Below are positions 25,329-34,500 of a stretch of DNA of 56,656 bases, piece by piece. This DNA is from Bacteroidales bacterium (lineage in GTDB: Bacteria; Bacteroidota; Bacteroidia; Bacteroidales; P3): NCBI GenBank assembly GCA_017469625.1, contig JAFUGA010000033.1:1-56656 (forward strand). Reading direction: 5' to 3'. Each line of letters starts with the position of its first letter. The first letter of the stretch is position 1. A model generated the notes under the pieces. That model was given only the letters and a program-made list of their open reading frames with translations. It was not told the DNA's origin and did no database searches. Both the position numbers and the translations under genes were made by a program.

Positions 25329-25832
25329 TTATTCATTATACCAAGTTTTGTACATTTTATAATGTTCGGCAAAACTTTCGGCTTGTCCTTCTTTTGTTTT
25401 CTTAATAAATTTTGCAGGGACACCACCCCATATTTCATAATCATTTATCTCTGTTCCTTTTAAGACTAAAGCACCTGCTGCAACTATAGCCCCTTTACCT
25501 ACAACACAACCATCTAATAACGTTGCACCCATACCAATCAATGCACCGTCTTTTATAGTGCAGGCATGCACAGTAACGTTGTGGCCTATGCTTACATCGT
25601 TTCCTATTTTTGTAGGTCCTGTTTTGTATGTTGCGTGTATGCAAGAACAGTCTTGTATATTAGTGTTGTTACCTATGGTTATAGAATTTACATCACCTCT
25701 TATAACAGCAGAGAACCAAACAGAACAATTATCTCCCATAGTTACATCTCCTATTATTGCAGAGTTTTCAGATAGATAACAATCTTTGCCAAACTTAGGT
25801 GTTTTTCCTAAAACAGTCTTTATAATAGCCAT
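25329..25832 (-). CDS. gamma-carbonic anhydrase family hexapeptide protein
   Basis: The 167-residue protein folds as a left-handed beta-helix of hexapeptide repeats. Examples are NSAIIGDVTMGDNCSVWFSAVIRGD, given here only by its ends (NSAIIG ... AVIRGD), then SIGHNVTVHACTIKDGALIG. The metal-binding histidines sit in CSCIHAT, IGHN and TVHAC. It may hydrate CO2 or be a PaaY/YrdA-like thioesterase; the sequence cannot decide. It starts 18 nt beyond the ppdK terminator and is transcribed in the same direction. Confidence 0.88.
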   Translation of the reverse strand: MAIIKTVLGKTPKFGKDCYLSENSAIIGDVTMGDNCSVWFSAVIRGDVNSITIGNNTNIQDCSCIHATYKTGPTKIGNDVSIGHNVTVHACTIKDGALIGMGATLLDGCVVGKGAIVAAGALVLKGTEINDYEIWGGVPAKFIKKTKEGQAESFAEHYKMYKTWYNE

Positions 25833-25849
25833 AATGATAAATTATTTAA

Positions 25850-25879
25850 AAAGAGAGCGACAATAAAATCGCTCTCTTT
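25850..25879 (-). terminator. intrinsic terminator of ppdK
   Basis: AAAGAGAGCGA pairs perfectly with TCGCTCTCTTT around CAATAAAA, 21 nt after the ppdK stop and just before the carbonic anhydrase start. Confidence 0.8.
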
Positions 25880-25899
25880 ACTAATATTATTTTAATAGA

Positions 25900-28614
25900 T
25901 TACCACCATTTTTCAATAGCAGCTTGTGCAGCAGCTAATCTTGCCAATGGCACACGGAAAGGAGAACAAGAAACATAATCTATTCCACATTCATAGAAGA
26001 ATTTTACGCTTTGAGCATCTCCACCGTGTTCTCCACAAACACCTATTCTTAAATCTGGGTTTGCTCTTCTTCCACTTTCAACTGCAAGTTTTATCAATTT
26101 ACCTACACCTGAAAGGTCTATAGATTGGAATGGGTCGTAACGCAATATCTTTTGAGCAGTATATTCTGCCAAAATAGCATTAACATCGTCCCTTGAGAAA
26201 CCAAAGGTCATCTGTGTAAGGTCGTTTGTACCAAATGAGAAGAAATCAACTGTTTCTGCTATCTTATCTGCTATCATAGTAGCACGAGGTATTTCTATCA
26301 TAGTACCAAACTTGAAGTTGATTTTTGACTTAGTCTTCTTTTCAACTTCTGCATGTACTCTATCGCATATTGCTCTTTGATGATTCAACTCTCTAACTGA
26401 AACAGTCAAAGGTATCATTATCTCAAGATGAGGGTCAAAACCTTCTGCTCTTGCTTCTGCCTCTGATTCAAATAATGCTCTGAATTGTATCTCTGATATT
26501 GCTGGATAAAGAATACCAAGTCTTACACCTCTGATACCCATCATAGGATTTACTTCTCTTAAAGCCTCTATTCTCTCTTTTATCTCTGTCAAACTTATGT
26601 CCATTTCTTTGGCTAAGGCTTCTTGTTGTTTTTCATCGTGAGGAGTAAATTCGTGCAAAGGAGGGTCCATTAAACGTATAGTTACAGGATGTCCGCTCAT
26701 TATCTTTAGAGTACTCTTTACAGATGCTTTCATATAAGGAAGCAATTCATCAAGGAAGTGCTTACGTTCTGCATCTGCATCTGAAAGTATCATCTTTCTC
26801 ATTATAGACAAAGGAACTTCAGAATCTTCTCCGTAAAACATATGTTCTATACGGAATAGTCCTGTACCTTTTGCACCAAATTCTAAGGCTTGTTTAGTAT
26901 CTACAGGATTGTCAGCGTTAGTTTCTACATTTATAGTAGGATATTTGCTTACCAATTCCATAAATTCTTTGAAGATAACGTTGTCTGAAGATGGCACCAT
27001 CTTCAATTCACCTTCATAAACGCAACCTTTAGTACCGTTAAGACTTATAACATCACCTTCTTTGAAAGTTTTCTCACCTATACGTATTTCTTTAGTGCTG
27101 TTGTTTATTTCAAGGTCTTCACTACCTACTATACAACATTTTCCCCAACCTCTTGCAACAAGAGCAGCGTGAGAAGTCATACCTCCTTGAGCAGTAAATA
27201 TACCGTCAGCAGCACGCATACCTTCAACGTCTTCTGGGTTTGTTTCTTCTCTTACAAGGATACAATGTTCACCTTTTGCACTATATTTTACGGCTTGTTT
27301 GCTTGAAAGGGCTATCTTTCCACATGCGGCACCAGGACCAGCAGGTAAACCGTTACCTATTACTTTTTTCTCTTTCTCTTGTTTAGAATCAAAGATAGGG
27401 TGCAACAATTCGTCTAACTGTGTAGGAGAAACTCTAAGTATAACTGTTTTTTCGTCAATAAGACCTTCGTGGAACATATCCATAGCCATTTTTACTGCTG
27501 CATAACCTGTTCGTTTTCCAACACGGCATTGCAACATATAAAGTTTTTTGTGCTGAATAGTAAATTCTATATCAAGCATATCGTGATACCAATGTTCCAA
27601 AGTATCTCTTACATTGCAAAGTTCTTTATATACAATAGGCATTGCTTCTTGTAGAGATAGCATATTCTCGTTTCTTTTGTTCTTTGTCTCGTTGTTCAAA
27701 GGGTTTGGTGTTCTTATACCTGCAACAACGTCTTCTCCCTGTGCATTTATCAACCATTCACCATAAAATCTGTTTTCTCCGTTTGCAGGGTCTCTTGTGA
27801 AAGCAACACCTGTTGCAGAATCTTCTCCCATATTTCCAAATACCATTGCTTGAACATTTACAGCAGTTCCCCAATCTTCTGGTATTTTTTCTATTCTTCT
27901 GTAAGAAACGGCTTTATCTCCCATCCAAGATTTGAACACAGCCTTTATACTACCTATAAGTTGTTCTTTTGCATCGTCAGGGAAAGCCACCTTAAGTTTG
28001 TCTGCAACTATCTGTTTAAACTCTTCAGACAATAATTTCAAATCTTCTGTAGTAAGGTCTGTATCTGATTTGTAAGAATGTTCTTTTTTATAACTATCAA
28101 GTCTGTTGTCCAAAAGTTTTCTTATACCTTCGCCATCTGCAGGAGGCAACCCTTCTGCTTTTTCCATAACTACATCGGCATACATCATTATAAGACGACG
28201 GTAAGAGTCATAAACAAATCTTTCATTATTTGTTTGTTTTATCAATCCTGGTATAGTTTCAGAACAAAGTCCTATGTTCAAAACTGTATCCATCATACCC
28301 GGCATAGATATTCTTGCACCAGAACGACAAGAAACCAAAAGAGGGTTGTCTTTATCTCCATATTTGGCATCCATAATATTTTCTATGTTTGCCATTCCTT
28401 CCCATACCTGACTCATAAGTTCTTTAGGCAATTCACAACCTCTGCTGTAGTAGTCGCTACAACATTCGGTAGTAATAGTAAAACCTGCTGGAACAGGTAG
28501 TTTTAATAAAGACATTTGCGCTAAATTAGCTCCTTTACCGCCTAAAAGATTCTTCATTGCGGCATCACCTTCGGCAGCCATATTACCAAAAGTGTATACA
28601 TATTTTTTCGCCAT
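25900..28614 (-). CDS. ppdK: pyruvate, phosphate dikinase
   Basis: The 904-residue enzyme interconverts pyruvate, ATP and Pi with PEP, AMP and PPi. The N-terminal ATP-grasp domain has LLGGKGANLAQMSLL and SCRSGARISMPGMMDTVLN. The swivelling phosphohistidine is in GGMTSHAALVARGWGKCC near residue 460. The C-terminal PEP-binding barrel carries FGTNDLTQMTFG and GVCGEHGGDAQSV with the catalytic Cys. Length is normal for PPDK. The PPi link makes functional sense with hppA. CAAAGGTA at 28689 marks a possible promoter. Confidence 0.98.
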   Translation of the reverse strand: MAKKYVYTFGNMAAEGDAAMKNLLGGKGANLAQMSLLKLPVPAGFTITTECCSDYYSRGCELPKELMSQVWEGMANIENIMDAKYGDKDNPLLVSCRSGARISMPGMMDTVLNIGLCSETIPGLIKQTNNERFVYDSYRRLIMMYADVVMEKAEGLPPADGEGIRKLLDNRLDSYKKEHSYKSDTDLTTEDLKLLSEEFKQIVADKLKVAFPDDAKEQLIGSIKAVFKSWMGDKAVSYRRIEKIPEDWGTAVNVQAMVFGNMGEDSATGVAFTRDPANGENRFYGEWLINAQGEDVVAGIRTPNPLNNETKNKRNENMLSLQEAMPIVYKELCNVRDTLEHWYHDMLDIEFTIQHKKLYMLQCRVGKRTGYAAVKMAMDMFHEGLIDEKTVILRVSPTQLDELLHPIFDSKQEKEKKVIGNGLPAGPGAACGKIALSSKQAVKYSAKGEHCILVREETNPEDVEGMRAADGIFTAQGGMTSHAALVARGWGKCCIVGSEDLEINNSTKEIRIGEKTFKEGDVISLNGTKGCVYEGELKMVPSSDNVIFKEFMELVSKYPTINVETNADNPVDTKQALEFGAKGTGLFRIEHMFYGEDSEVPLSIMRKMILSDADAERKHFLDELLPYMKASVKSTLKIMSGHPVTIRLMDPPLHEFTPHDEKQQEALAKEMDISLTEIKERIEALREVNPMMGIRGVRLGILYPAISEIQFRALFESEAEARAEGFDPHLEIMIPLTVSVRELNHQRAICDRVHAEVEKKTKSKINFKFGTMIEIPRATMIADKIAETVDFFSFGTNDLTQMTFGFSRDDVNAILAEYTAQKILRYDPFQSIDLSGVGKLIKLAVESGRRANPDLRIGVCGEHGGDAQSVKFFYECGIDYVSCSPFRVPLARLAAAQAAIEKWW

Positions 28615-28688
28615 AATAAAATTATTTGGTTAGTTTAATAAATACTATATATCAAATTTTTGTCAAAAAACTACACTAAAATAAAGTG

Positions 28689-28696
28689 CAAAGGTA
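28689..28696 (-). promoter_or_regulatory. -7 element TACCTTTG before ppdK
   Basis: CAAAGGTA on the plus strand, 75 nt before the ppdK ATG. The -33 position shows only a weak match. Confidence 0.4.
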
Positions 28697-28859
28697 AGAA
28701 AAAAATATTGAATGAAAGAATTTGTATTCAATATTATGCGAAAATGCTATAATTTTTTATCATAAAAAATGAAAATCTTGTAAGGGAAATATAGGAAAAA
28801 GGTATGTTTTTATATAAAATGAATAGAGGAAATTGTTGTTTGAAAATAGGAAGATAGAA

Positions 28860-29032
28860 TCTTGTTTCGTTCGTGTGTAACTTTGTTTTAGAATTCTATC
28901 TCTTTGTTTTAGAAAATTAGAATCAAGTTCTACGAAAATAAAACTTCGTTTTAGAAATCTCTTTCTTTGTTTCGTGGTAGCGAAATCAAGTTTTAATTTT
29001 GCGAAACTTTGTTTTATGAAATTAAAACAAAG
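28860..29032 (+). repeat. 21-bp repeat family copy D, eight units plus one inverted unit
   Basis: Units start at 28860, 28881, 28902, 28923, 28944, 28965, 28986 and 29007, all in 21-bp register. The stretch 28879-28956 matches copy B (17296-17373) with only about two differences, including the shared degenerate unit TCAAGTTCT. The final unit is followed by an inverted AAAACAAAG at 29024, giving a short palindrome. It lies between ppdK and the DUF3298 gene; unlike the other copies, the unit strand opposes transcription. The gene-free stretch 28615-29148 otherwise holds the ppdK -7 element and a terminator. Confidence 0.85.
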
Positions 29033-29070
29033 AGATAGAAAATTAGAATAAGGTTTTAGAAAAAGAAGAT

Positions 29071-29094
29071 GAAGTCCTGTTTTCACAGAACTTC
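29071..29094 (-). terminator. probable terminator of the DUF3298 lipoprotein gene
   Basis: GAAGT-c-CTGT pairs with ACAG-a-ACTTC around TTTC. On the minus strand it is followed by ATCTTCTTTTTC, 55 nt after the stop. Confidence 0.5.
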
Positions 29095-29148
29095 ACCAGG
29101 AAAAAATACAATAAAAACTTTAAAAAATGAGAATATGATTTGTGTTTA

Positions 29149-29946
29149 TTATTCCAAAACTTCTTTTGCTGATGTGGTAAGTAGTGGTTTTATTTTAGAA
29201 TAAGGTATGGTTACTATAGGTTGTCCGTATGCGTAAGCCATTATTTCGTACAAAGAATACGCTACTACAACACCGTCTTTTGTGAAATAAGGAGGATTAT
29301 CTGGTAGTTCTAAATAATTATTGAAAAGTATTTCTTCAAATTCTTCAGAAGTCCTTATTTTGAATTCTTGTTTCAAAGCATCGCTTATTAAGTCGTTGAT
29401 ATTTGCAACGTCTTTATTGTCTTCTGAGTTTATGGAATTGTTTAGTATATCCCAATTAAACAACCTCCCATCGCTTTTGCGGAAACTTGCTCCGTGAGTT
29501 TCGTATGTTCCATGAGCACCTCCGCTATATGAACTCATATATAGTTCGTATGTAACGTATTTCGGTGTTTCGTAAATCTTTTTTATGGAAATTCTTGTCT
29601 CTAAAGTCATATCCGACAAAGTGCCATAATCTTTTGAAAGTTCTTTCAAATCTTCTACATTCTTATTAAAATAGTATTTAATAAAAGCATCTTTGTCTGA
29701 AAAATTGCCTGCAAATGTTCCATCAAAAGACTCGCTTATCCATTCTTGTATTCTGTGGATAAGTATTTTGTTTCCCTTTGTAGGATAGTCCAATTCTATG
29801 GAGCAAATATAACTTTTTGTGCTGTCTTTTATAGAGATATTTTCTACAGATATATTACCTGTAGAGCCAGAGTTTGTCTTGTCTGAACAGGAACTTGTAA
29901 AGATTACCAAGATTCCTATAAGGGTTAAAAAGAATAATTTTTTCAT
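29149..29946 (-). CDS. DUF3298/RsiV-like domain lipoprotein
   Basis: The 265-residue protein has a lipoprotein signal (IFTSSCSD, Cys at 20). Its C-terminal part has the DUF3298/RsiV features: YELYMSSYSGGAHGTYETHG, then SDGRLFNWDILN, and near the end DGVVVAYSLYEIMAYAYGQPIV followed by the final helix KPLL. RsiV in Bacillus is an anti-sigma that binds lysozyme, but this protein lacks a sigma-binding domain and is more likely an envelope lipoprotein of unknown role. CAAAGATA at 29973-29980 is a -7 element on its strand, divergent from the rubredoxin promoter. Confidence 0.8.
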   Translation of the reverse strand: MKKLFFLTLIGILVIFTSSCSDKTNSGSTGNISVENISIKDSTKSYICSIELDYPTKGNKILIHRIQEWISESFDGTFAGNFSDKDAFIKYYFNKNVEDLKELSKDYGTLSDMTLETRISIKKIYETPKYVTYELYMSSYSGGAHGTYETHGASFRKSDGRLFNWDILNNSINSEDNKDVANINDLISDALKQEFKIRTSEEFEEILFNNYLELPDNPPYFTKDGVVVAYSLYEIMAYAYGQPIVTIPYSKIKPLLTTSAKEVLE

Positions 29947-29972
29947 AGTCTTTATTACTTATTTTATATATG

Positions 29973-29980
29973 CAAAGATA
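29973..29980 (-). promoter_or_regulatory. -7 element TATCTTTG before the DUF3298 gene
   Basis: It lies 27 nt before ATG 29946 and about 20 nt from the divergent rubredoxin promoter. No clear -33 element. Confidence 0.45.
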
Positions 29981-29999
29981 GTATATTTTTTTTGAAATA

Positions 30000-30030
30000 C
30001 TTGTAAATTGAGAAAAAAATCGTATCTTTG
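30000..30030 (+). promoter_or_regulatory. promoter of rubredoxin
   Basis: CTTG (30000-30003), 19 bp, TATCTTTG (30023-30030), 54 nt before the rubredoxin ATG. Confidence 0.6.
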
Positions 30031-30083
30031 CCAAGTCATAGTTCAAATTTTTATAAATAATAACAAAAAAACAAGAGGAAATT

Positions 30084-30242
30084 ATGGAGACTTATGAATG
30101 TACAATATGCGGATATATATACAATCCAGCAGTAGGCGACCCAGAACACGGAATAGCACCAGGTACAAAATGGGAAGACATACCAGAAGATTGGGTTTGC
30201 CCATTATGTGGTGTAGGAAAAGAAGATTTTTCCAAACAATAA
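30084..30242 (+). CDS. rubredoxin
   Basis: This 52-residue protein is a typical rubredoxin: [19 protein letters not shown], then [20 protein letters not shown]. Cys 6, 9, 39 and 42 form the single-iron site in two CxxC knuckles. It carries electrons at low potential, commonly to rubrerythrin or superoxide reductase in anaerobes, though neither is adjacent. AGAGGAA lies just before the ATG. It is a single-gene transcript with its own promoter and a terminator at 30251-30278. Confidence 0.96.
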   Translation: METYECTICGYIYNPAVGDPEHGIAPGTKWEDIPEDWVCPLCGVGKEDFSKQ

Positions 30243-30250
30243 ACAAAAAG

Positions 30251-30278
30251 AAAAGAGGTTTTGAACAAAGCCTCTTTT
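30251..30278 (+). terminator. intrinsic terminator of rubredoxin
   Basis: AAAAGAGG pairs with CCTCTTTT around a 12-nt loop, followed by TGTTTTATG; outer ACAAAA/TTTTGT can extend it. Confidence 0.75.
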
Positions 30279-30307
30279 TGTTTTATGTGTTTATATTCAA
30301 AACATTA

Positions 30308-30353
30308 AAAAATAAAGTAAAGTTCTATAATGTTAAAACTTTACTTTATTTTT
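30308..30353 (-). terminator. perfect 17-bp hairpin, probable terminator of pfkA
   Basis: AAAAATAAAGTAAAGTT pairs without mismatch to AACTTTACTTTATTTTT around a 12-nt loop. On the minus strand it lies 71 nt after the pfkA stop and is followed by TTTTAATGTTTTG. Confidence 0.65.
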
Positions 30354-30423
30354 CTCCATTTTTCGTTTTAATAGAAACAAAATAAAGAGTTAAAATTTCT
30401 TAAAAATATTTTGTAAATCTCTT

Positions 30424-31401
30424 TTATAGACTTAGAACGTCCAAAATTTTTATAAGTTTTTTATCCATAGGTTTGTCCGAACGGATTGCTTCAGAGAATG
30501 GAACATAAACCAATTCGTTGTTTCTAATACCTACCATTATGTTTCTTTGTCCTTGTGTTATGGCTTCTATAGCACCATAACCTGTAGAAGAAGCAAGTAT
30601 TCTATCGTGGGCAGAAGGATTGCCACCACGTTGAAGATGACCTAAGATAGTAACTCTTACGTCATATTCTGGGAATTCTTTTTTCACCCTTTCGGCATAA
30701 TAGTATGCTCCCTTGTCTTTGTTTTCTGAAACTATGACTATGCAACTTTTTTTGCTCTTTCTTATACCTCGTTCCATAAATTCTTCCAATTGGTCGTTGT
30801 CTGTAGAGTCTTCGGGTATTATAGCAGCCTCTGCTCCCGATGCAATAGCAGAATTTTGAGCCAAAAAGCCAGCATCTCTACCCATAACCTCTACAAAGAA
30901 GATTCTTTCGTGCGAAGTAGCGGTATCTCTTATTCTATCCACACACTCAACTATAGTATTTACGGTGGTATCATAGCCTATTGTGGAGTCGGTTCCATAC
31001 AAATCGTTATCAATAGTTGCAGGCAGTCCTATACAACATACATCAAACATCTGTGCAAACTCCATCGCTCCTTTCAGTGAGCCGTTTCCTCCTATTACAA
31101 CCAAAGCATCTATGTTTGCTGCTTGCATATTGCGGTAGGCTATCTGCATACCCTCTTCGGTACGAAACCTTTCACTACGAGCAGTCTTTAAGATAGTACC
31201 ACCTCTACGTATTATACCACTCACAGTTTCGGTTGTAAAGGGTTCTATCTCGTTGTTGATAAGTCCTTCCCAACCTCTGTATATACCTTTCACTTCAAAA
31301 CCTTTTGCAATAGCAGAACGTGTAACCGAACGTATTGCAGCGTTCATTCCAGGTGCATCACCCCCGGAAGTTAAAACACCTATTGTTTTTATTTTTGCCA
31401 T
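30424..31401 (-). CDS. pfkA: 6-phosphofructokinase
   Basis: From ATG 31401 the enzyme is 325 residues. It phosphorylates fructose 6-phosphate in glycolysis. Motifs include [16 protein letters not shown] at the N-terminus, YRGWEGL, the catalytic [20 protein letters not shown], and [13 protein letters not shown]. The nucleotide loop reads GGNGS rather than the usual GGDGS. The Gly that marks ATP-type enzymes is kept, so ATP use is likely, but the Asp to Asn change is notable. The frame extends 7 codons upstream; [10 protein letters not shown] is the family-typical start. Confidence 0.95.
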   Translation of the reverse strand: MAKIKTIGVLTSGGDAPGMNAAIRSVTRSAIAKGFEVKGIYRGWEGLINNEIEPFTTETVSGIIRRGGTILKTARSERFRTEEGMQIAYRNMQAANIDALVVIGGNGSLKGAMEFAQMFDVCCIGLPATIDNDLYGTDSTIGYDTTVNTIVECVDRIRDTATSHERIFFVEVMGRDAGFLAQNSAIASGAEAAIIPEDSTDNDQLEEFMERGIRKSKKSCIVIVSENKDKGAYYYAERVKKEFPEYDVRVTILGHLQRGGNPSAHDRILASSTGYGAIEAITQGQRNIMVGIRNNELVYVPFSEAIRSDKPMDKKLIKILDVLSL

Positions 31402-31540
31402 AGTATATTGTTTTATAACCAAAAGATAAACGTTTATTTCTTTACAATATTGTTAGAAAACTTCGTTCTATAGCAGAACTTATTACTAAAAAGCAGTCTT
31501 AAAAGTAAAACAGAACAGCAGAGATAAAAAATATTTTTAG

Positions 31541-31548
31541 TAATTTTG
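31541..31548 (+). promoter_or_regulatory. -7 element TAATTTTG before the activase gene
   Basis: TAATTTTG lies 34 nt before ATG 31582. It overlaps an in-frame TTG at 31546, which therefore cannot be the start. No clear -33 element. Confidence 0.45.
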
Positions 31549-31581
31549 CAACCTATATATATTTTAAAGCCTTTATATATT

Positions 31582-34500
31582 ATGGTATACAAAACAGGTT
31601 TGGATGTAGGAAGTACGACTGCAAAGATTGTTGTAGTAGATGACAACGACAATATTGTATTTTCTACATATCAAAGACATAATGCAGATATAAAAGGAAC
31701 TGTAAAAAAAATCTTTTCAGATATAAAACAAAAACTTGGTAATATTTCTACAAAATTTACTCTTACAGGTTCGGCCGCAATGGGTTTGGCTGAAAGATGT
31801 GGTTTAAGTTTTGTACAAGAAGTAGTGGCTTTAACTAATTTTGCACTTAAAAGACAAGAACCTCTGCATACAATAATAGATATAGGAGGAGAGGACGCTA
31901 AGATAATATTTCTTGAGAAGGATTCTGTACCAGATATGCGTATGAACGGAAACTGTGCTGGTGGAACAGGAGCCTTTATAGACCAAATGAGTGTCATACT
32001 CAACAAATCCATTCAAGAGATGGACGCATTGGCAAAGAAAAGCGAGAAACTCTTTCCTATAGCCTCTCGTTGTGGAGTTTTCTCAAAAACAGATGTGCAG
32101 AACCTTGTGGCAAAGAATGTTCCCACAGAAGATATTTGTGCAAGTATATTTCACGCAGTAGCGGTTCAGGTTGTTTCTGCTTTATCTCGTGGCAAACAAA
32201 TAAAGGAAAAGATTTTATTTGCAGGAGGTCCTCTAACTTTTATTTCATCTTTGAGAGAGAGTTTTTTGGAATATTTGGGACTAAAAGAAGATTCACTTGT
32301 GCAGACTTTAGATAACAATCTGCTTGTTGCGAAAGGTTGCACATACAACAAGAATACAGAAACCCTAACTCTTGAGGAGATAGAAACGAAGTTAGACAAC
32401 GAAAAATTCTCATTATACGAAAGCGATAATAATAACTTACCACAACTTTTTTCTACTAAAGAAGATTATGAGAAATGGAAGCAAGAAAAACTTCTTTTTG
32501 GAAAAAAGATAAAGACATTAAAGGATTATAAAGGTAAAGCGTGGTTGGGTATAGATAGTGGTTCAACTACTACAAAGATAACTTTATGCGATGAAAACGA
32601 AGATATAATCTTTGCCTATTATAATAAAAACGAAGGAAACCCTGTGCAAGCCGTAATAAAAGGTTTGCAAGAAATGAAAAAAGAAATTCAGGCTTCAAAC
32701 TCTTCCCCTATTATATGTGGAGGTTGTTCTACAGGATATGGTGAAGATTTGATAAAAGCGGCTTTCTCATTTCAAAGCAATGTAGTGGAAACAATCGCAC
32801 ATTACACCGCTGCAAAAAGGATATTACCTAATGTAGATTTTATTTTAGACATAGGAGGGCAAGATATGAAAGCCCTATATGTGGATAATGGAGTTTTAAG
32901 TAGAATAGAACTGAACGAGGCTTGCTCGTCTGGTTGCGGTACTTTCATAGAAACGTTTGCTAATGGTTTAGGGTACAATGTTTCTGACTTTGCACAGATG
33001 GCTATGACTACACAAAGACCTTGCGATTTAGGAACAAGATGTACTGTGTTTATGAATTCCAAAGTCAAACAGTTTTTACGTGAGGGTAGAACAGTGAGTG
33101 ATATTTCTGCAGGTTTATCTTATTCTGTCGTAAGGAACTGTCTGTACAAGGTATTGAAGTTAGAGGGTAAATCTTTAGGTGAAAACATAGTGGTACAAGG
33201 CGGTACTATGAAAAACGATTCAGTAGTTAGAGCGTTGGAAAAAATGCTTAACAGAAAGGTTTATAGAAGTGAAAGACCTGAATTGATGGGTGCCTATGGT
33301 TGTTCTTTGATAGCAAAAGAAAAATCCTCTGAAGAATCCCTTTCATTGGACGAAATGATAAATGCAGACAATTTTACAACTAAACAGATTACTTGCAGAG
33401 GTTGTGAAAACAACTGTTTGATAACCACATATCATTTTGCAAACAAGAATGTTTTTCATTCGGGAAACCGTTGTGAAAAAATCTTTTCTTCATCATCAAG
33501 AGCCGAGAAAAAGGGAGAGAATATTTACGATTATAAATTCAAAAGACTGTTTGAGATAAAGAAATTAGAAAAACCTTCTACCGTTATAGGTATTCCACGA
33601 GTGCTGAATATGTTTGAAGATTTTCCTTTCTGGGAGACTTTGTTTAGTGTTTGCAATATACAGGTAAGGATTTCAAACATATCTAACTACACCAAATACG
33701 AAAAAAGTCTTAATCAGATAATGAGTGAAAACATTTGCTTTCCTGCAAAGTTGGTTCACTCGCACATAGACAATCTTATACAAGAAGGAGTTAATCATAT
33801 ATTTTTCCCATACGTTGTTTATGAAGAAAGTTCTTCTGAAAAGGAGAATAATACATATAACTGTCCTATAGTATCTTCGTATAATGTAGTTATAAAACAT
33901 CTAAAAGACAAACCAGAATACAAAGATGTTCAAATAGATAGCCCTGTTTTTTCTTTGAAAGATAGAGAACTTTTGAGAAAAAACTGTTATGAATATCTTT
34001 CGCAAAACTTTTCAATAGACAAACAAACTTTTGCTCAAGCCTTTGAAAAAGCCTTGAAAGCCAAACGTTCTTTTGAAAAAGATTTGTATGAAAAGAATAA
34101 ATCCATATACGAAGAAGCTATAAAAAATCATCAGATAGTTATTCTTTTGGCTGGAAGGCCTTATCACACAGATGATTTGATACAACATTCTCTTTCAAAC
34201 ATAGCAACAGATATGGGTGTTGCGGTTATAAATGAAGATATTGCAAGATTTGATGAATTAGAGGAAAAAGACAAATCATTTATTGTTTCTCAATGGTCTT
34301 ATATAAATAGGATAGAAAGAGGTGCCTTTTTTGTAGCCAAACAAGATAATAATGTACAGTATGCACAGATGACTTCTTTTGGTTGTGGCCCAGATGCTTT
34401 CTTGTTAGATGATGTTCAGGATATATTGCAAAGGCATCATAAGTCTGCAACCTTTTTGAAGATAGACGATATACAAAATCCAGGTTCTTTGAAACTAAGA

